Source: Candidatus Tantalella remota
GTDB taxonomy: Bacteria; Omnitrophota; Gorgyraeia; Tantalellales; Tantalellaceae
Direction: 5' to 3'
NCBI GenBank assembly: GCA_030765685.1
Contig: JAVCCB010000006.1
Span: forward strand, 1 to 40,804
Length of the DNA stretch: 40,804 nucleotides
Shown here piece by piece: positions 7,914-16,273 of this stretch (the stretch's first letter is position 1; the number at the start of each line of letters is the position of its first letter). Under the pieces are notes generated by a model. That model saw only the letters and a list, made by a program, of their open reading frames with translations. It was not told the DNA's origin and did no database searches. The position numbers were made by a program, and so were the translations under genes.

Positions 7914-9125
7914 ATGGCCAGTAATAATGATATGAAGAACTTACAGGAGAAGGTACTAAAATACGCGAAAGCGAACAAGCGTATTTTGAAACTCATTGGT
8001 ACATTGCTGCTGGTGATGATCATCACCTCGCATATACGCGGATGCCAGATAAGGAATCACAAAGCTCCCGTGCAGCCGCGGCCCGTGCATACTGCGCTCG
8101 CTTTTAAAAAGACGGTGCCGATATACGTTGATTCTTTCGGGACATTATCTTCGCCGGAGAACGTCGACATAAAAGCGCAGGTGACCGGAAAAATACTTGA
8201 GGTGAACTTCACGCAGGGTCAGGAAGTGAAGAAGGGAGACCTTCTTTTTACGATCGATCCTAAAGAGTACAAGGCTGAGGTCGATAAAGCCGAAGGCGCG
8301 CTTGCCGAAAGCGTCGAGGACCTGAAGCTTAAGACAGACACTTTTGAGCGGAACAAACAGCTTTTTGAGAAAGAGCTTATATCGGCGCAGGATTTTGACA
8401 CGTACAAGACCGATATGTCCGCGGCCGCGGCGGCAACGCAGTTTAATGCCGCTGAACTTGAGATGGCGAAGATAAACCTCGAGTACTGCTATATTTCATC
8501 GCCCATCAATGGACTTACAGGTAAACGCCAGGTGGACCTGGGGAATATAGTTCCCGCGAATACCGGCCCGGTGCTTGTGAATGTGAAAAGGGTGGATGAG
8601 CTGTATCTTGACTTTACCCTTCCCGAGCGGGATCTTGACAAGGTGCGTAAAGCCATGAAAGAGGGTACTCTCACTGTCGAAATAACAGTCCCCGGCGAAA
8701 AAGACAAAAAATACGAGGGTAAACTCGAATTTATCGATAATACCGTCGACGACGCTACCGGGACGTTTGCTCTTCGCGCTATAGTCAAGAATGGGGGAAG
8801 AGCTTTGTGGTCGGGGCAGTTCGTTGATGTGCGGCTCATACTCGGGTCTGAAACGGCCGCGGTACTGGTTCCTTATGAAGCGGCTCAGATAGGTAAAAAC
8901 GGTTATTACGTATTCGCGGTAGGCAAGAAAAATAAAGCGGACCTTCGCCTGGTAACCGTTGGCAGCAGGCAGGGAGACAGCATAGTCATCGAAAAAGGTG
9001 TAGAAGACGGTGAAAAAGTCGTTACCGAGGGTCAGTTGGGCCTGAGTAATGGTATACCAGTCGTCGACATGGCGAAGTATGAGAAGAAGGATAAGAAGAA
9101 GAAAGAGAAAAAGAGTGATCAGTAA
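7914..9125 (+). CDS. RND efflux periplasmic adaptor (membrane fusion protein)
   Basis: Links the inner-membrane RND pump to the TolC-like channel. It has 403 residues. After a short cytoplasmic start there is one membrane anchor near 24-40, then the lipoyl-like half-motif VTGKILEVNFTQGQEVKKGD near 90-110, a helical hairpin near 120-190, the second half-motif ISSPINGLTGKRQVDLGNIV near 195-214, and beta-barrel and membrane-proximal domains. The C-terminus is a lysine-rich tail (KKDKKKKEKKSD). GGGGAGG lies 9 nt before the ATG. The TAA stop coincides with a CAGTAAAC repeat word. A Cys at residue 44 is not preceded by a proper lipobox, so I call it membrane-anchored rather than a lipoprotein. Confidence 0.92.
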   Translation: MASNNDMKNLQEKVLKYAKANKRILKLIGTLLLVMIITSHIRGCQIRNHKAPVQPRPVHTALAFKKTVPIYVDSFGTLSSPENVDIKAQVTGKILEVNFTQGQEVKKGDLLFTIDPKEYKAEVDKAEGALAESVEDLKLKTDTFERNKQLFEKELISAQDFDTYKTDMSAAAAATQFNAAELEMAKINLEYCYISSPINGLTGKRQVDLGNIVPANTGPVLVNVKRVDELYLDFTLPERDLDKVRKAMKEGTLTVEITVPGEKDKKYEGKLEFIDNTVDDATGTFALRAIVKNGGRALWSGQFVDVRLILGSETAAVLVPYEAAQIGKNGYYVFAVGKKNKADLRLVTVGSRQGDSIVIEKGVEDGEKVVTEGQLGLSNGIPVVDMAKYEKKDKKKKEKKSDQ

Positions 9126-9440
9126 ACGGTGAACAGTGAATTGGGAATAGATAAGGGATTGCAGAGATTATTTTAGATTACGGAGATAAATGGCTGGGCG
9201 CTGGGCAAAATATTTGTCGTCCTGAGCGTAAGCAATCCCCATATTTGTCATCCTGAGCGAACGAAGTGAGTCGAAGGATCTAAAAAGAGATTCCTCGACT
9301 CCCCTCGCTGCTGCTTTGTGCAGCAAAGCGCGGGGGTCACTCGGAATGACAGGGCTTTAACGATTCCATAGACGCAACCGATTAACTAAATACTATATAC
9401 TGAATACTGAATACAAAAATAGCGAGCTTAAGTAGCAACC
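9126..9440. repeat. non-coding gap adaptor-RND: word repeats and a terminal-inverted-repeat element
   Basis: Starts with AACGGTGAACAGTGAATTGG words. A palindromic element occupies about 9246-9352, with near-perfect 12-nt ends (TGTCATCCTGAG / CTCGGAATGACA) and two internal hairpins: AGTCGAAGGATCT against AGAGATTCCTCGACT (9269-9301), and GCTGC/GCAGC (9310-9324). A fragment of the same family precedes it at about 9217-9237. Then come a conserved GATTCCATAGACGCAACCGA word (9362) and a family A tract (9385-9418). No gene. Confidence 0.75.
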
Positions 9441-12400
9441 ATGGCTGTATTTTCGGAAAAATTTATACGCAAACCCATTATGACCACGCTTTGCATGGTC
9501 ACGGTCCTTTTTATGGGGATAGCCGCGTATTTTAAACTGCCCGTTAGCGATCTTCCGGTAGTGGATTATCCGGTAATAACGATAACGGCTGTCTATCCGG
9601 GGTCAAGTCCCACGACGATGGCGTCCACTGTCGCTTCACCGCTTGAGAATGAGTGTATGCAGATACAGGGGCTGCAGTCCATAATTTCCGACAATGTGGA
9701 CGGCCAGAGTACCCTGACACTTACGTTCAATCTTGACCGGAACGTAGATCTTGCGGCACCCGATGTCCAGGCGGCGATATCCCGCGCCCAGGCTAACCTT
9801 CCGGGAGATCTTCCGCAGCCACCGTCGTATGAAAAGACTAACCCTTCGGAAGCTCCTATCATATACATTATGCTCACTTCCGACACTCTCACTCCGGGTG
9901 ACCTCTACGATTTTGGAAACAGGACTATCGGTAAACGCATGAGTATGCTTGACGGTGTTTCGCAGGTGCAGATATACGGCGCTAAAACCGCCGTGCGCGT
10001 GCAGGTCGATCCGGACAAGCTTGCCGCTTACAAGATAGGCCTTAACGAGGTGTCGGATGTCCTCAAAGCAGGAACGGTCACTATCCCCGGAGGGTGCCTT
10101 AACGGGCCGGGCCGGACTTTTTCCATACAGCCTGACGGACAGCTTTTTAAAGCGAAAGAATATGAAGAACTTATCGTAAAGTATGTAGACGGAGCTCCCG
10201 TTTACCTGAAAGATATAGGAGTATGTGTCGACTCTCTGCAGAACGATAATATCAATGTCATGTATTCCGGGTATCCTAAAGATCCCATGCAGACGGGCGG
10301 CGTTGTTGTCGCGGTATCCAGAGCCGCAGGCGCGAATACGGTGGCGCTTTCAGCCAGGGTCAGGAGTACCCTTGACGAGATCAAAGATGAGATACCCGGA
10401 TCGGTGGAAGTCGATATCTGCTACGATAAATCGATTGCCATAGTAAAATCCATCGATGATGTTAAAACGACCATCGTCATAGCGCTTATCCTGGTCATCC
10501 TGGTGATTTTCCTTTTTCTCGGGCGTATGAACGATACCATCATCCCCAGCATGGTGCTTCCGCTTACTATATTTGCGACGTTCGGTGTCATGCTGGCATG
10601 CAACTTCACGCTCGATAACCTTTCACTTATGGCGCTTACTTTATCGGTGGGGTTTCTTGTCGATGACGCTATAGTCGTTCTTGAGAATACGACGAGGCAT
10701 ATAGAAAAAGGGCGGAAACCTCTTCTTGCGGCGATCGACAGTATGGGGGAGATAACGGGCGCTGTTATCTCTACCAGTGTCGCTCTTATCATAGTTTTTA
10801 TGCCGCTCGTTTTTATGGGCGGGGTAGTGGGGAGGAATTTCAAAGAGTTCGCTCTTACCGTCATTATCGCGATCACGTGTTCGACTATAATGGCGCTTAC
10901 ACTGACGCCTATGATGTGTTCCCGGATGCTTAAGGAGATCAAGGGCAAGAAGACCCGGATGCAAGTTTTTATAGACAAGTACATAGGAGGACTCATAACA
11001 AAATACGCGGTCGCGCTGCACTGGACGCTTACGCATAGGTACATAGCGCTTATCGCGTGGGTGTTGTGTCTGGCGGGTACTATGTGGCTTTTCAGTATCC
11101 TTCCTAAAGCGTTCATGCCGGAGGGGGATTCCGGCGCTATCCGGGGGGGGATGCTGATGCCTCAGGGGACGTCGACGGTGCAGGCCAGGAAATATCAGGA
11201 CCAGCTTAACGTCGTGTTCCGGAAGAACAAATTCGTCGAGAAGGTACTCACGATCACCGGCACCAACACCGGCGCCGACCAGAGTTCGGGTATGGTCATA
11301 CTTATCCTTAAGGACGGGCGCCGTCCGACCATACAGAAAATAACCCAGGAAATCACGGAGTGGGTCGCGTATCTTCCGGCGGGGTTTACCTTTCTTCAGC
11401 CTATACCCGCTCTTCAGTTAAGTGCCGGAGGAGAAAGTACCGCTACCGGAAGCCGGTATTCGTACATAGTCAAAGGGCAGGATTCGGATGATGTGTATGA
11501 TACCGCGTCCAAACTTGAAAACGTGATGAGTGGGTTGAAAGGGTTCACGGGCATCCAGAACAACGTGAAACTCAATATGCCCCAGTTGTCCATAAAGATA
11601 CTGAGAGACAGGGCGTCGACATTTGGTCTTACGGCGGCAGATATAGAGCAGGCGCTGCTGTTGGCATACGCGGGCGGGAAAATAACCACGTATAAAACGG
11701 ATGTGGACCAGTACTATGTCATACTCGAACTTACGAAGGAATATCAATATAATCCCGAAGACCTTTCGCGGATCTATGTAAGGTCAAGGACGACAAATGA
11801 CCTTATACCACTGGGTGCGGTAGCCGAATGGACCGAGACCGTGGGGCCCCAGAACGTCCCGCATTCCGACCAGCTGAATTCAGTTACGATATCTTTCAAT
11901 CTTGATCCTGGAATGCCGGTGGGGACTGCTACTAACGCTCTCTCGCAGGCAGCCGAAACTATTATTCCCCAGGGGGTTACCGGGACGTTCCAGGGTGAAG
12001 CGCAGGAATTTGAAGCTGCCGTAGCGAGTTTGGGAGTACTTCTTTTAATATCGGTTTTTCTCATGTACGCGATACTCGGAATACTTTATGAGAGTTATAT
12101 CCATCCGTTCACGGTACTGACGACTTTGCCGGTCGCGACCGTCGGGGGTCTGGCGACACTGCTTCTTCTCGGGCAGGAACTTTCGCTTTACGCCTATATA
12201 GGTATGTTCATGCTTCTGGGTATTGTGTCAAAGAACGGTATTCTTATGGTTGACTTCGCTAAGCAGAGGATGGAAGACGGCCTTAGCAGTTTTGACGCTA
12301 TTTACGAGGCTTGTCGTGAGAGGTTCCGTCCGATACTTATGACGGGCGCCTCGACTATAGTCGGGGCATTACCGATAGCTCTGGGATTTGGTGCCGACGG

Positions 12401-12593
12401 ATCTTCGAGGCAGCCGCTCGGACTTATAATCGTAGGAGGGCTTCTTTGCGCGCAGGTACTGACTCTTTTTGTCACGCCGGGTATATTTCTCTATATGCAG
12501 CAATTTCAGGAAAATGTTCTCGACAAGTTTGAGATGTCCCGGTCCACCGAGGCCAGGAAGAGGGAAGAAGAAGAGGAAAACAGGGAACAGTAA
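9441..12593 (+). CDS. RND efflux transporter, AcrB/MdtB-like (HAE1 family)
   Basis: Inner-membrane proton-driven drug/solute pump. It has 1050 residues, full length. The N-terminus is the usual amphipathic FSEKFIRKPIMTTLCMV, followed by two large periplasmic loops and twelve membrane helices. The proton relay is intact: D408-D409 in GFLVDDAIVVLEN (helix 4) and K931 in GIVSKNGILMVDFA (helix 10). With the TolC-like channel and adaptor upstream it makes a tripartite pump. It is separated from the adaptor by 315 nt of repeat DNA and has no clear SD before its ATG, so its expression may differ from the first two genes. The stop codon lies in a CAGTAAACTGTAAACAG repeat. Substrate unknown. Confidence 0.93.
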   Translation: MAVFSEKFIRKPIMTTLCMVTVLFMGIAAYFKLPVSDLPVVDYPVITITAVYPGSSPTTMASTVASPLENECMQIQGLQSIISDNVDGQSTLTLTFNLDRNVDLAAPDVQAAISRAQANLPGDLPQPPSYEKTNPSEAPIIYIMLTSDTLTPGDLYDFGNRTIGKRMSMLDGVSQVQIYGAKTAVRVQVDPDKLAAYKIGLNEVSDVLKAGTVTIPGGCLNGPGRTFSIQPDGQLFKAKEYEELIVKYVDGAPVYLKDIGVCVDSLQNDNINVMYSGYPKDPMQTGGVVVAVSRAAGANTVALSARVRSTLDEIKDEIPGSVEVDICYDKSIAIVKSIDDVKTTIVIALILVILVIFLFLGRMNDTIIPSMVLPLTIFATFGVMLACNFTLDNLSLMALTLSVGFLVDDAIVVLENTTRHIEKGRKPLLAAIDSMGEITGAVISTSVALIIVFMPLVFMGGVVGRNFKEFALTVIIAITCSTIMALTLTPMMCSRMLKEIKGKKTRMQVFIDKYIGGLITKYAVALHWTLTHRYIALIAWVLCLAGTMWLFSILPKAFMPEGDSGAIRGGMLMPQGTSTVQARKYQDQLNVVFRKNKFVEKVLTITGTNTGADQSSGMVILILKDGRRPTIQKITQEITEWVAYLPAGFTFLQPIPALQLSAGGESTATGSRYSYIVKGQDSDDVYDTASKLENVMSGLKGFTGIQNNVKLNMPQLSIKILRDRASTFGLTAADIEQALLLAYAGGKITTYKTDVDQYYVILELTKEYQYNPEDLSRIYVRSRTTNDLIPLGAVAEWTETVGPQNVPHSDQLNSVTISFNLDPGMPVGTATNALSQAAETIIPQGVTGTFQGEAQEFEAAVASLGVLLLISVFLMYAILGILYESYIHPFTVLTTLPVATVGGLATLLLLGQELSLYAYIGMFMLLGIVSKNGILMVDFAKQRMEDGLSSFDAIYEACRERFRPILMTGASTIVGALPIALGFGADGSSRQPLGLIIVGGLLCAQVLTLFVTPGIFLYMQQFQENVLDKFEMSRSTEARKREEEEENREQ

Positions 12594-12637
12594 ACTGTAA
12601 ACAGGGAATTGAGAATTGGGAATTGGAAATAGAAAGA
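12594..12637. repeat. GTAAACAG and GAATTGG word repeats
   Basis: CTGTAAACAGGGAATTGAGAA and ATTGGGAATTGGAAATAG tracts begin at the RND stop codon and run into a family B copy. Confidence 0.65.
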
Positions 12638-12750
12638 GGATATCAGGGGATCAGGCAATCAGGTGATCGGGGAAAGAGTACGCGGAGAGGGTTTATCCCC
12701 GATGTCCCGATGTTCTGATAACCTAGTCCCTGATAACCTGATCTCCTGTA
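12638..12750 (+). repeat. family B core-and-arms repeat, copy 3
   Basis: Left arm GATATCAGGGGATCAGG and CAATCAGGTGATCGGGG, core AAAGAGTACGCGGAGAGGGT, right arm CCCCGATGTCCCGATG, GATAACCTAGTCCCTGATAA and CCTGATCTCCTGTA. The core matches the copy at 6160 and the inverted copy at 5184. Confidence 0.8.
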
Positions 12751-12822
12751 ATTTTGTAACCGAACAACGATATGCGTAAAAACTGTGCGCGAGGAAACGC
12801 GCGTATCTTCGGGCAAAAAGGA

Positions 12823-12851
12823 TTGACAGAGAAAATCGGGCGTGATAAAAG
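12823..12851 (+). promoter_or_regulatory. promoter of the RRM protein gene
   Basis: A consensus TTGACA (12823-12828), a 17-bp spacer and TAAAAG (12846-12851). This lies in unique, non-repeat DNA 154 nt upstream of the coding start and implies a long leader. Confidence 0.65.
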
Positions 12852-12865
12852 TTATTATGCTGCAA

Positions 12866-13004
12866 GCTTCTCGCAGAGTCCGCGATAAGCGTTCTCGTAC
12901 TTGATAATGTCGACGACAAAGAGGATCGTATAGTCACTGTGTGCCTGCCTCCAAACCGGACATTATAGGACGAGCAAAACTGAAAAGCAACAAGGAGGAA
13001 ATGG
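12866..13004 (+). promoter_or_regulatory. structured 5' leader of the RRM gene
   Basis: Unique sequence containing a hairpin at 12866-12890 (GCTT-TCGC arms, one mismatch). A CCTCC at 12948-12952 could pair with the GGAGG ribosome site at 12994-12998. Genes for cold-induced RNA-binding proteins often have long structured leaders; whether this one is temperature-responsive is inference. Confidence 0.35.
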
Positions 13005-13274
13005 ATGGAAGGCAGTAGACTGTATGTGGGGAATTTGAAATACTCTGTTACAGAGGGGCAGCTGCAGGAGCTGTTCGGAGGGTACGGTACGGTTAAAGAC
13101 GTATCAGTGATAGGGGACAAGGGTTTCGGTTTCGTTGAGATGAACGATACCTCCGAAGCCGGCAAAGCCAAGGAAGCGCTGGACGGCCAGGATTTTGAGG
13201 GCCGCACACTGAGAATAGATGTAGCTCGCCCCAAAGAGGCAAGGGCGCCCAGGAGCGATGATAATTCCTATTAA
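13005..13274 (+). CDS. RRM-domain RNA-binding protein
   Basis: A single RNA-recognition-motif protein of 89 residues. RNP2 is LYVGNL at 6-11 and RNP1 is KGFGFVEM near 39-46, including both aromatic residues of RNP1 that stack on RNA. A short charged tail (RPKEARAPRSDDNSY) follows. Such stand-alone RRM proteins occur in cyanobacteria and many environmental phyla and are often cold-induced. AAGGAGG lies 6 nt before the ATG at 13005; another ATG at 13001 is in a different frame. It is monocistronic, with a promoter at 12823 and a terminator at 13302. Target RNAs unknown. Confidence 0.93.
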   Translation: MEGSRLYVGNLKYSVTEGQLQELFGGYGTVKDVSVIGDKGFGFVEMNDTSEAGKAKEALDGQDFEGRTLRIDVARPKEARAPRSDDNSY

Positions 13275-13301
13275 GGAATAGCAGGTACAACAATTGAAAA
13301 G

Positions 13302-13345
13302 GGCAGGTTTCGGATCGGCAAAAACAGTTCCGGAGCCTGCCTTGT
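13302..13345 (+). terminator. terminator of the RRM gene
   Basis: A 12-bp stem (13302-13313 with 13330-13341, including G-T pairs) encloses a 16-nt loop and is followed by TTGTTT. The T run is weak but the stem is long and lies 28 nt after the stop. Confidence 0.65.
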
Positions 13346-13385
13346 TTAAGCAGGCGAGAAAATGAGGGAGGAGGGAACGAAAGAA

Positions 13386-13499
13386 GGATATCAGGAGATT
13401 GGGGGATCAGGATATTAGGGACAAATGAAAGAGGACGACGCTGTCCCCGATATCCCGATAGCCTAGTTCCCAATGACCTGATAACCAGATATCCTGTAT
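13386..13499 (+). repeat. family B core-and-arms repeat, copy 4
   Basis: Left arm GGATATCAGGAGATTGGGGG and ATCAGGATATTAGGGAC, a different centre (AAATGAAAGAGGACGACG), right arm CTGTCCCCGATATCCCGATA, GCCTAGTTCC, AACCAGATATCCTGTA. It ends 26 nt before the next coding start. Confidence 0.78.
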
Positions 13500-13525
13500 T
13501 TCAATCTTAATTGTAAAGGATAATC

Positions 13526-14701
13526 ATGAGCAAAGTTCTGATAATAGGCGCGGGTGGAGTAGGATCCGTAGTGACGCACAAATGTGTTCAGGTGCCGGAG
13601 GTCTTTAAAGAGATCTGTCTGGCTAGCCGGACGGTCTCCAAATGTGAAAAAATAGCAGCGGAGATATCCCGCCCGATAAGAACAGAACAGGTGGATGCGG
13701 ATAATATCGCTGAGACTGCTGCTCTTATCCGTGACTTTGGCGCTGACCTCGTCATAAACGTCGCGCTTCCTTATCAGGATCTTAATATAATGGACGCATG
13801 CCTTGAGACCGGCGTCGATTATCTGGATACCGCTAATTATGAACCTATAGACGAAGCTAAGTTCTGTTATAAATGGCAGTGGGATTATATGGACCGTTTT
13901 AAGGAGAAGGGCCTTATGGCGCTTCTCGGGTCTGGGTTCGATCCCGGAGTCACAAATATTTTCTGCGCGTACGGTATGAAACATTATTTTGACGAGATAC
14001 ATACGGTAGACATCATGGACTGTAACGCGGGAGACCACGGCCATCCGTTCGCCACTAATTTTAATCCGGAAATAAATATAAGAGAGATAACACAGCGCGG
14101 TAAATACTGGGAGAATGGCGAGTGGAAAGAGACGGATCCTTTATCGGTCTACGAGACTTTTGATTTTCCACAGGTAGGCCCGCGCGAGATGTACCTTATG
14201 TATCACGAAGAACTGGAATCGCTGGTGAAACACATAAAAGGGCTTAAAAGGATACGGTTCTGGATGACTTTCGGAGAAGAGTACCTAACACATCTGAAAG
14301 TCCTGGAGAACGTAGGTATGACGCGCATAGACGAAGTGGAATACCAGGGGCGGAAAATAGTACCGCTGCAGTTCCTGAAAGTTGTTTTGCCTGAACCGTC
14401 GTCTCTGGGGGAGAACTATAAAGGAAAGACCAATATAGGCTGTATGATGGAAGGCGTCGCGGGCGGAAAGAAGAAAAAGGTCTACATATACAATGTATGC
14501 GATCACGCCGAGTGTTATGAGGAAGTCAAGTCACAGGCTATATCCTATACCACGGGAGTTCCGACGATGATAGGCGCTATGATGATGCTGTCAGGTAAAT
14601 GGAAGGCCGAAGGTGTTTTTAACGTGGAAGAGTTCGATCCCGACCCGTTCATGGACGCGCTGAATATACACGGCTTGCCGTGGGTCGTAGAGCAAAGATA
14701 A
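13526..14701 (+). CDS. carboxynorspermidine/carboxyspermidine dehydrogenase
   Basis: A saccharopine-dehydrogenase-like enzyme that condenses aspartate semialdehyde with diaminopropane or putrescine to carboxynorspermidine or carboxyspermidine. It has 391 residues with an N-terminal Rossmann motif GAGGVGSV at 8-15. The segments YQDLNIMDACLETGVDYLDT near 90-110, GSGFDPGVTNIF near 138-149 and the long C-terminal domain are typical of this subfamily rather than of lysine-pathway saccharopine reductase. The decisive context is the next gene, the matching decarboxylase. AAAGGA stands 6 nt before the ATG. Which diamine is used cannot be told from sequence. Confidence 0.88.
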   Translation: MSKVLIIGAGGVGSVVTHKCVQVPEVFKEICLASRTVSKCEKIAAEISRPIRTEQVDADNIAETAALIRDFGADLVINVALPYQDLNIMDACLETGVDYLDTANYEPIDEAKFCYKWQWDYMDRFKEKGLMALLGSGFDPGVTNIFCAYGMKHYFDEIHTVDIMDCNAGDHGHPFATNFNPEINIREITQRGKYWENGEWKETDPLSVYETFDFPQVGPREMYLMYHEELESLVKHIKGLKRIRFWMTFGEEYLTHLKVLENVGMTRIDEVEYQGRKIVPLQFLKVVLPEPSSLGENYKGKTNIGCMMEGVAGGKKKKVYIYNVCDHAECYEEVKSQAISYTTGVPTMIGAMMMLSGKWKAEGVFNVEEFDPDPFMDALNIHGLPWVVEQR

Positions 14702-14969
14702 AAAGACATGTTAGATACTAGATGCAGGATTCCAGATGTTCGTAGAAGAGAGGTAAGAGGGTACCGTGTATCGAGTACCGGGTATCGGGTGCGAAATGCC
14801 CGCGAGATCGGGAATCACAACGTCATCCCGGAATTCGCCGACCTGTCCGCCATAGCCTTGGCGAAGGCGGACGGCGAATATCCGGGATCACTTAAAAGTG
14901 ACCATTTTAAATGGATCCCCGCTTAGAACTTGCGGGGATGACGATTTTTCTTTTGATTTTTAATTTTCA
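14702..14969. repeat. gap with a terminal-inverted-repeat element interrupted by a second palindrome
   Basis: After GATACTAGATGC and GTATCGAGTACCGGGTATCG words, an element runs 14821-14943 with 9-nt ends (CGTCATCCC / GGGATGACG). Compared with its copy at 19452, it carries a 30-nt insertion at 14843-14872, itself a palindrome (CTGTCCGCC...GGCGGAC), flanked by GAC on both sides. No gene. Confidence 0.75.
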
Positions 14970-16115
14970 ATGAAGACTATGGGAAGCATTTCAGAAAAGA
15001 TAATCAAGACGCCGTGTTACGTAGTAGACGAAAGTCTCCTGAAACAGAATCTCGAGATATTGTCTGACGTGCAGAAGAAGACAGGCGTGACGATACTTCT
15101 TGCGCTTAAAGGGTTCGCGATGTTCAGCACATTCCCGGTCATACGGGAATATCTTTCCGGGACTTCCGCGAGTTCTCTTGACGAAGCCCGTCTTGGTGCC
15201 GAAGAGTTCGGCGGCGAAGTGCATATATGCGCTCCCGGGTACACCGGCGATGAGTTTGGCGATATTTTAAAATACTCTAGTCACGTTATTTTTAATTCTT
15301 TCTCGCAATGGCAGCGGTATAAGAATAGGGCACTCGCGGCTTTGGTAAAATGCGGACTTCGGATAAACCCGGAACATTCCGAAGTGAAGGTGCCGTTGTA
15401 TGATCCCTGCCGCCCGGGCTCGCGTCTCGGCCTGCGTATGGACGAATTTAAAGAACAGGACCTCTCGGGGATCTCGGGACTTCATTTTCATACTCTATGC
15501 GAACTTAACTCGGATTCTCTCCAGCGTACGCTTGTCGCTGTTGAGAAAAAATTTGCCAATATACTCCACAAAATGGAATGGGTAAATTTTGGCGGCGGAC
15601 ATCATATAACCAGAGAAGATTATGATGTGGACAGGTTATGCCGTCTCATTAACGAGTTCAAAGAAAAGTATGGTGTAAAAGTGTACCTCGAACCGGGCGA
15701 AGCTATAGCACTCGGAACGGGCGTTCTTGTCGCGACAGTAATAGATATCGTCACGAATGACGGAAACATAGCCATACTCGACACTTCAGCTGCCGCCCAC
15801 ATGCCGGACGTTCTGGAAATGCCGTATCGTCCGGAAGTAACCGGAGCCGGCCGTCCCTCTGAACACGCCTATACGTACAAGCTTGCCGGACAGACATGTC
15901 TTGCCGGCGACGAGATAGGGGAATATTCTTTTCCCGAACCGCTTGAAATAGGCAGCCGCGTTGTCTTCGAGGACATGGCCCATTATACGATGGTGAAGAA
16001 CAACACGTTTAACGGTATCCGCCTGCCTTCGATAGCCCTATACGATCCTGACAAAGACGATTTCCGCGTCATCCGTGAATTTAGCTATGAGGACTACCGC
16101 AATCGCCTATCGTAA
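14970..16115 (+). CDS. nspC: carboxynorspermidine/carboxyspermidine decarboxylase
   Basis: PLP-dependent decarboxylase of the alanine-racemase fold that releases norspermidine or spermidine from the product of the preceding gene. It has 381 residues. The PLP lysine is K47 in LLALKGFA. Further motifs are HFHTLCELN near 171-179, WVNFGGGHHIT near 205, and YLEPGEAIALGTG near 240. No good SD precedes either ATG (14970 or 14979), so the exact start is uncertain by three residues. With the upstream dehydrogenase it forms the alternative, S-adenosylmethionine-independent polyamine route. Confidence 0.9.
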   Translation: MKTMGSISEKIIKTPCYVVDESLLKQNLEILSDVQKKTGVTILLALKGFAMFSTFPVIREYLSGTSASSLDEARLGAEEFGGEVHICAPGYTGDEFGDILKYSSHVIFNSFSQWQRYKNRALAALVKCGLRINPEHSEVKVPLYDPCRPGSRLGLRMDEFKEQDLSGISGLHFHTLCELNSDSLQRTLVAVEKKFANILHKMEWVNFGGGHHITREDYDVDRLCRLINEFKEKYGVKVYLEPGEAIALGTGVLVATVIDIVTNDGNIAILDTSAAAHMPDVLEMPYRPEVTGAGRPSEHAYTYKLAGQTCLAGDEIGEYSFPEPLEIGSRVVFEDMAHYTMVKNNTFNGIRLPSIALYDPDKDDFRVIREFSYEDYRNRLS

Positions 16116-16129
16116 GTGCAAGAAATAGC

Positions 16130-16202
16130 GTAGTAGTGAACTGTAAACGGTAAACAGTAAACGGAACACTATCTCGCGTTGTTCACAGTTGACAGTTCCC
16201 TG
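16130..16202. repeat. GTAAACAG word repeat with inverted arms
   Basis: GTGAACTGTAAACGGTAAACAG on the left and GTTGTTCACAGTTGACAGTTC on the right form the two arms of an imperfect palindrome. The right arm supplies the possible -35 sequence of the next promoter. Confidence 0.6.
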
Positions 16203-16230
16203 TTCACAAATTAACCTATTTATGTAATAA
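16203..16230 (+). promoter_or_regulatory. possible promoter of the glucokinase operon
   Basis: TTCACA (16203-16208), a 16-bp spacer and TAATAA (16225-16230), with TG just before the -10. It lies 43 nt upstream of the coding start. Confidence 0.4.
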
Positions 16231-16273
16231 TATTTTATTCAGGATCTTTTTACTCTTACCGGAGGTTTATATT

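Noticed and set aside
8026-8050. Cys near residue 44 of the efflux adaptor as a lipoprotein site
   Set aside because: The preceding residues are HIRG, which lack the L-[AS]-[GA] pattern; the hydrophobic stretch works as a membrane anchor.
10421-11116. Antisense open frame of 231 codons within the RND gene
   Set aside because: Shadow of a well-supported transporter gene; composition reflects the opposite strand's membrane codons.
13463-14044. Long antisense open frame of 193 codons opposite the carboxynorspermidine dehydrogenase gene
   Set aside because: It mirrors a gene with strong family motifs, has no recognisable motif of its own and no ribosome site; typical shadow frame.
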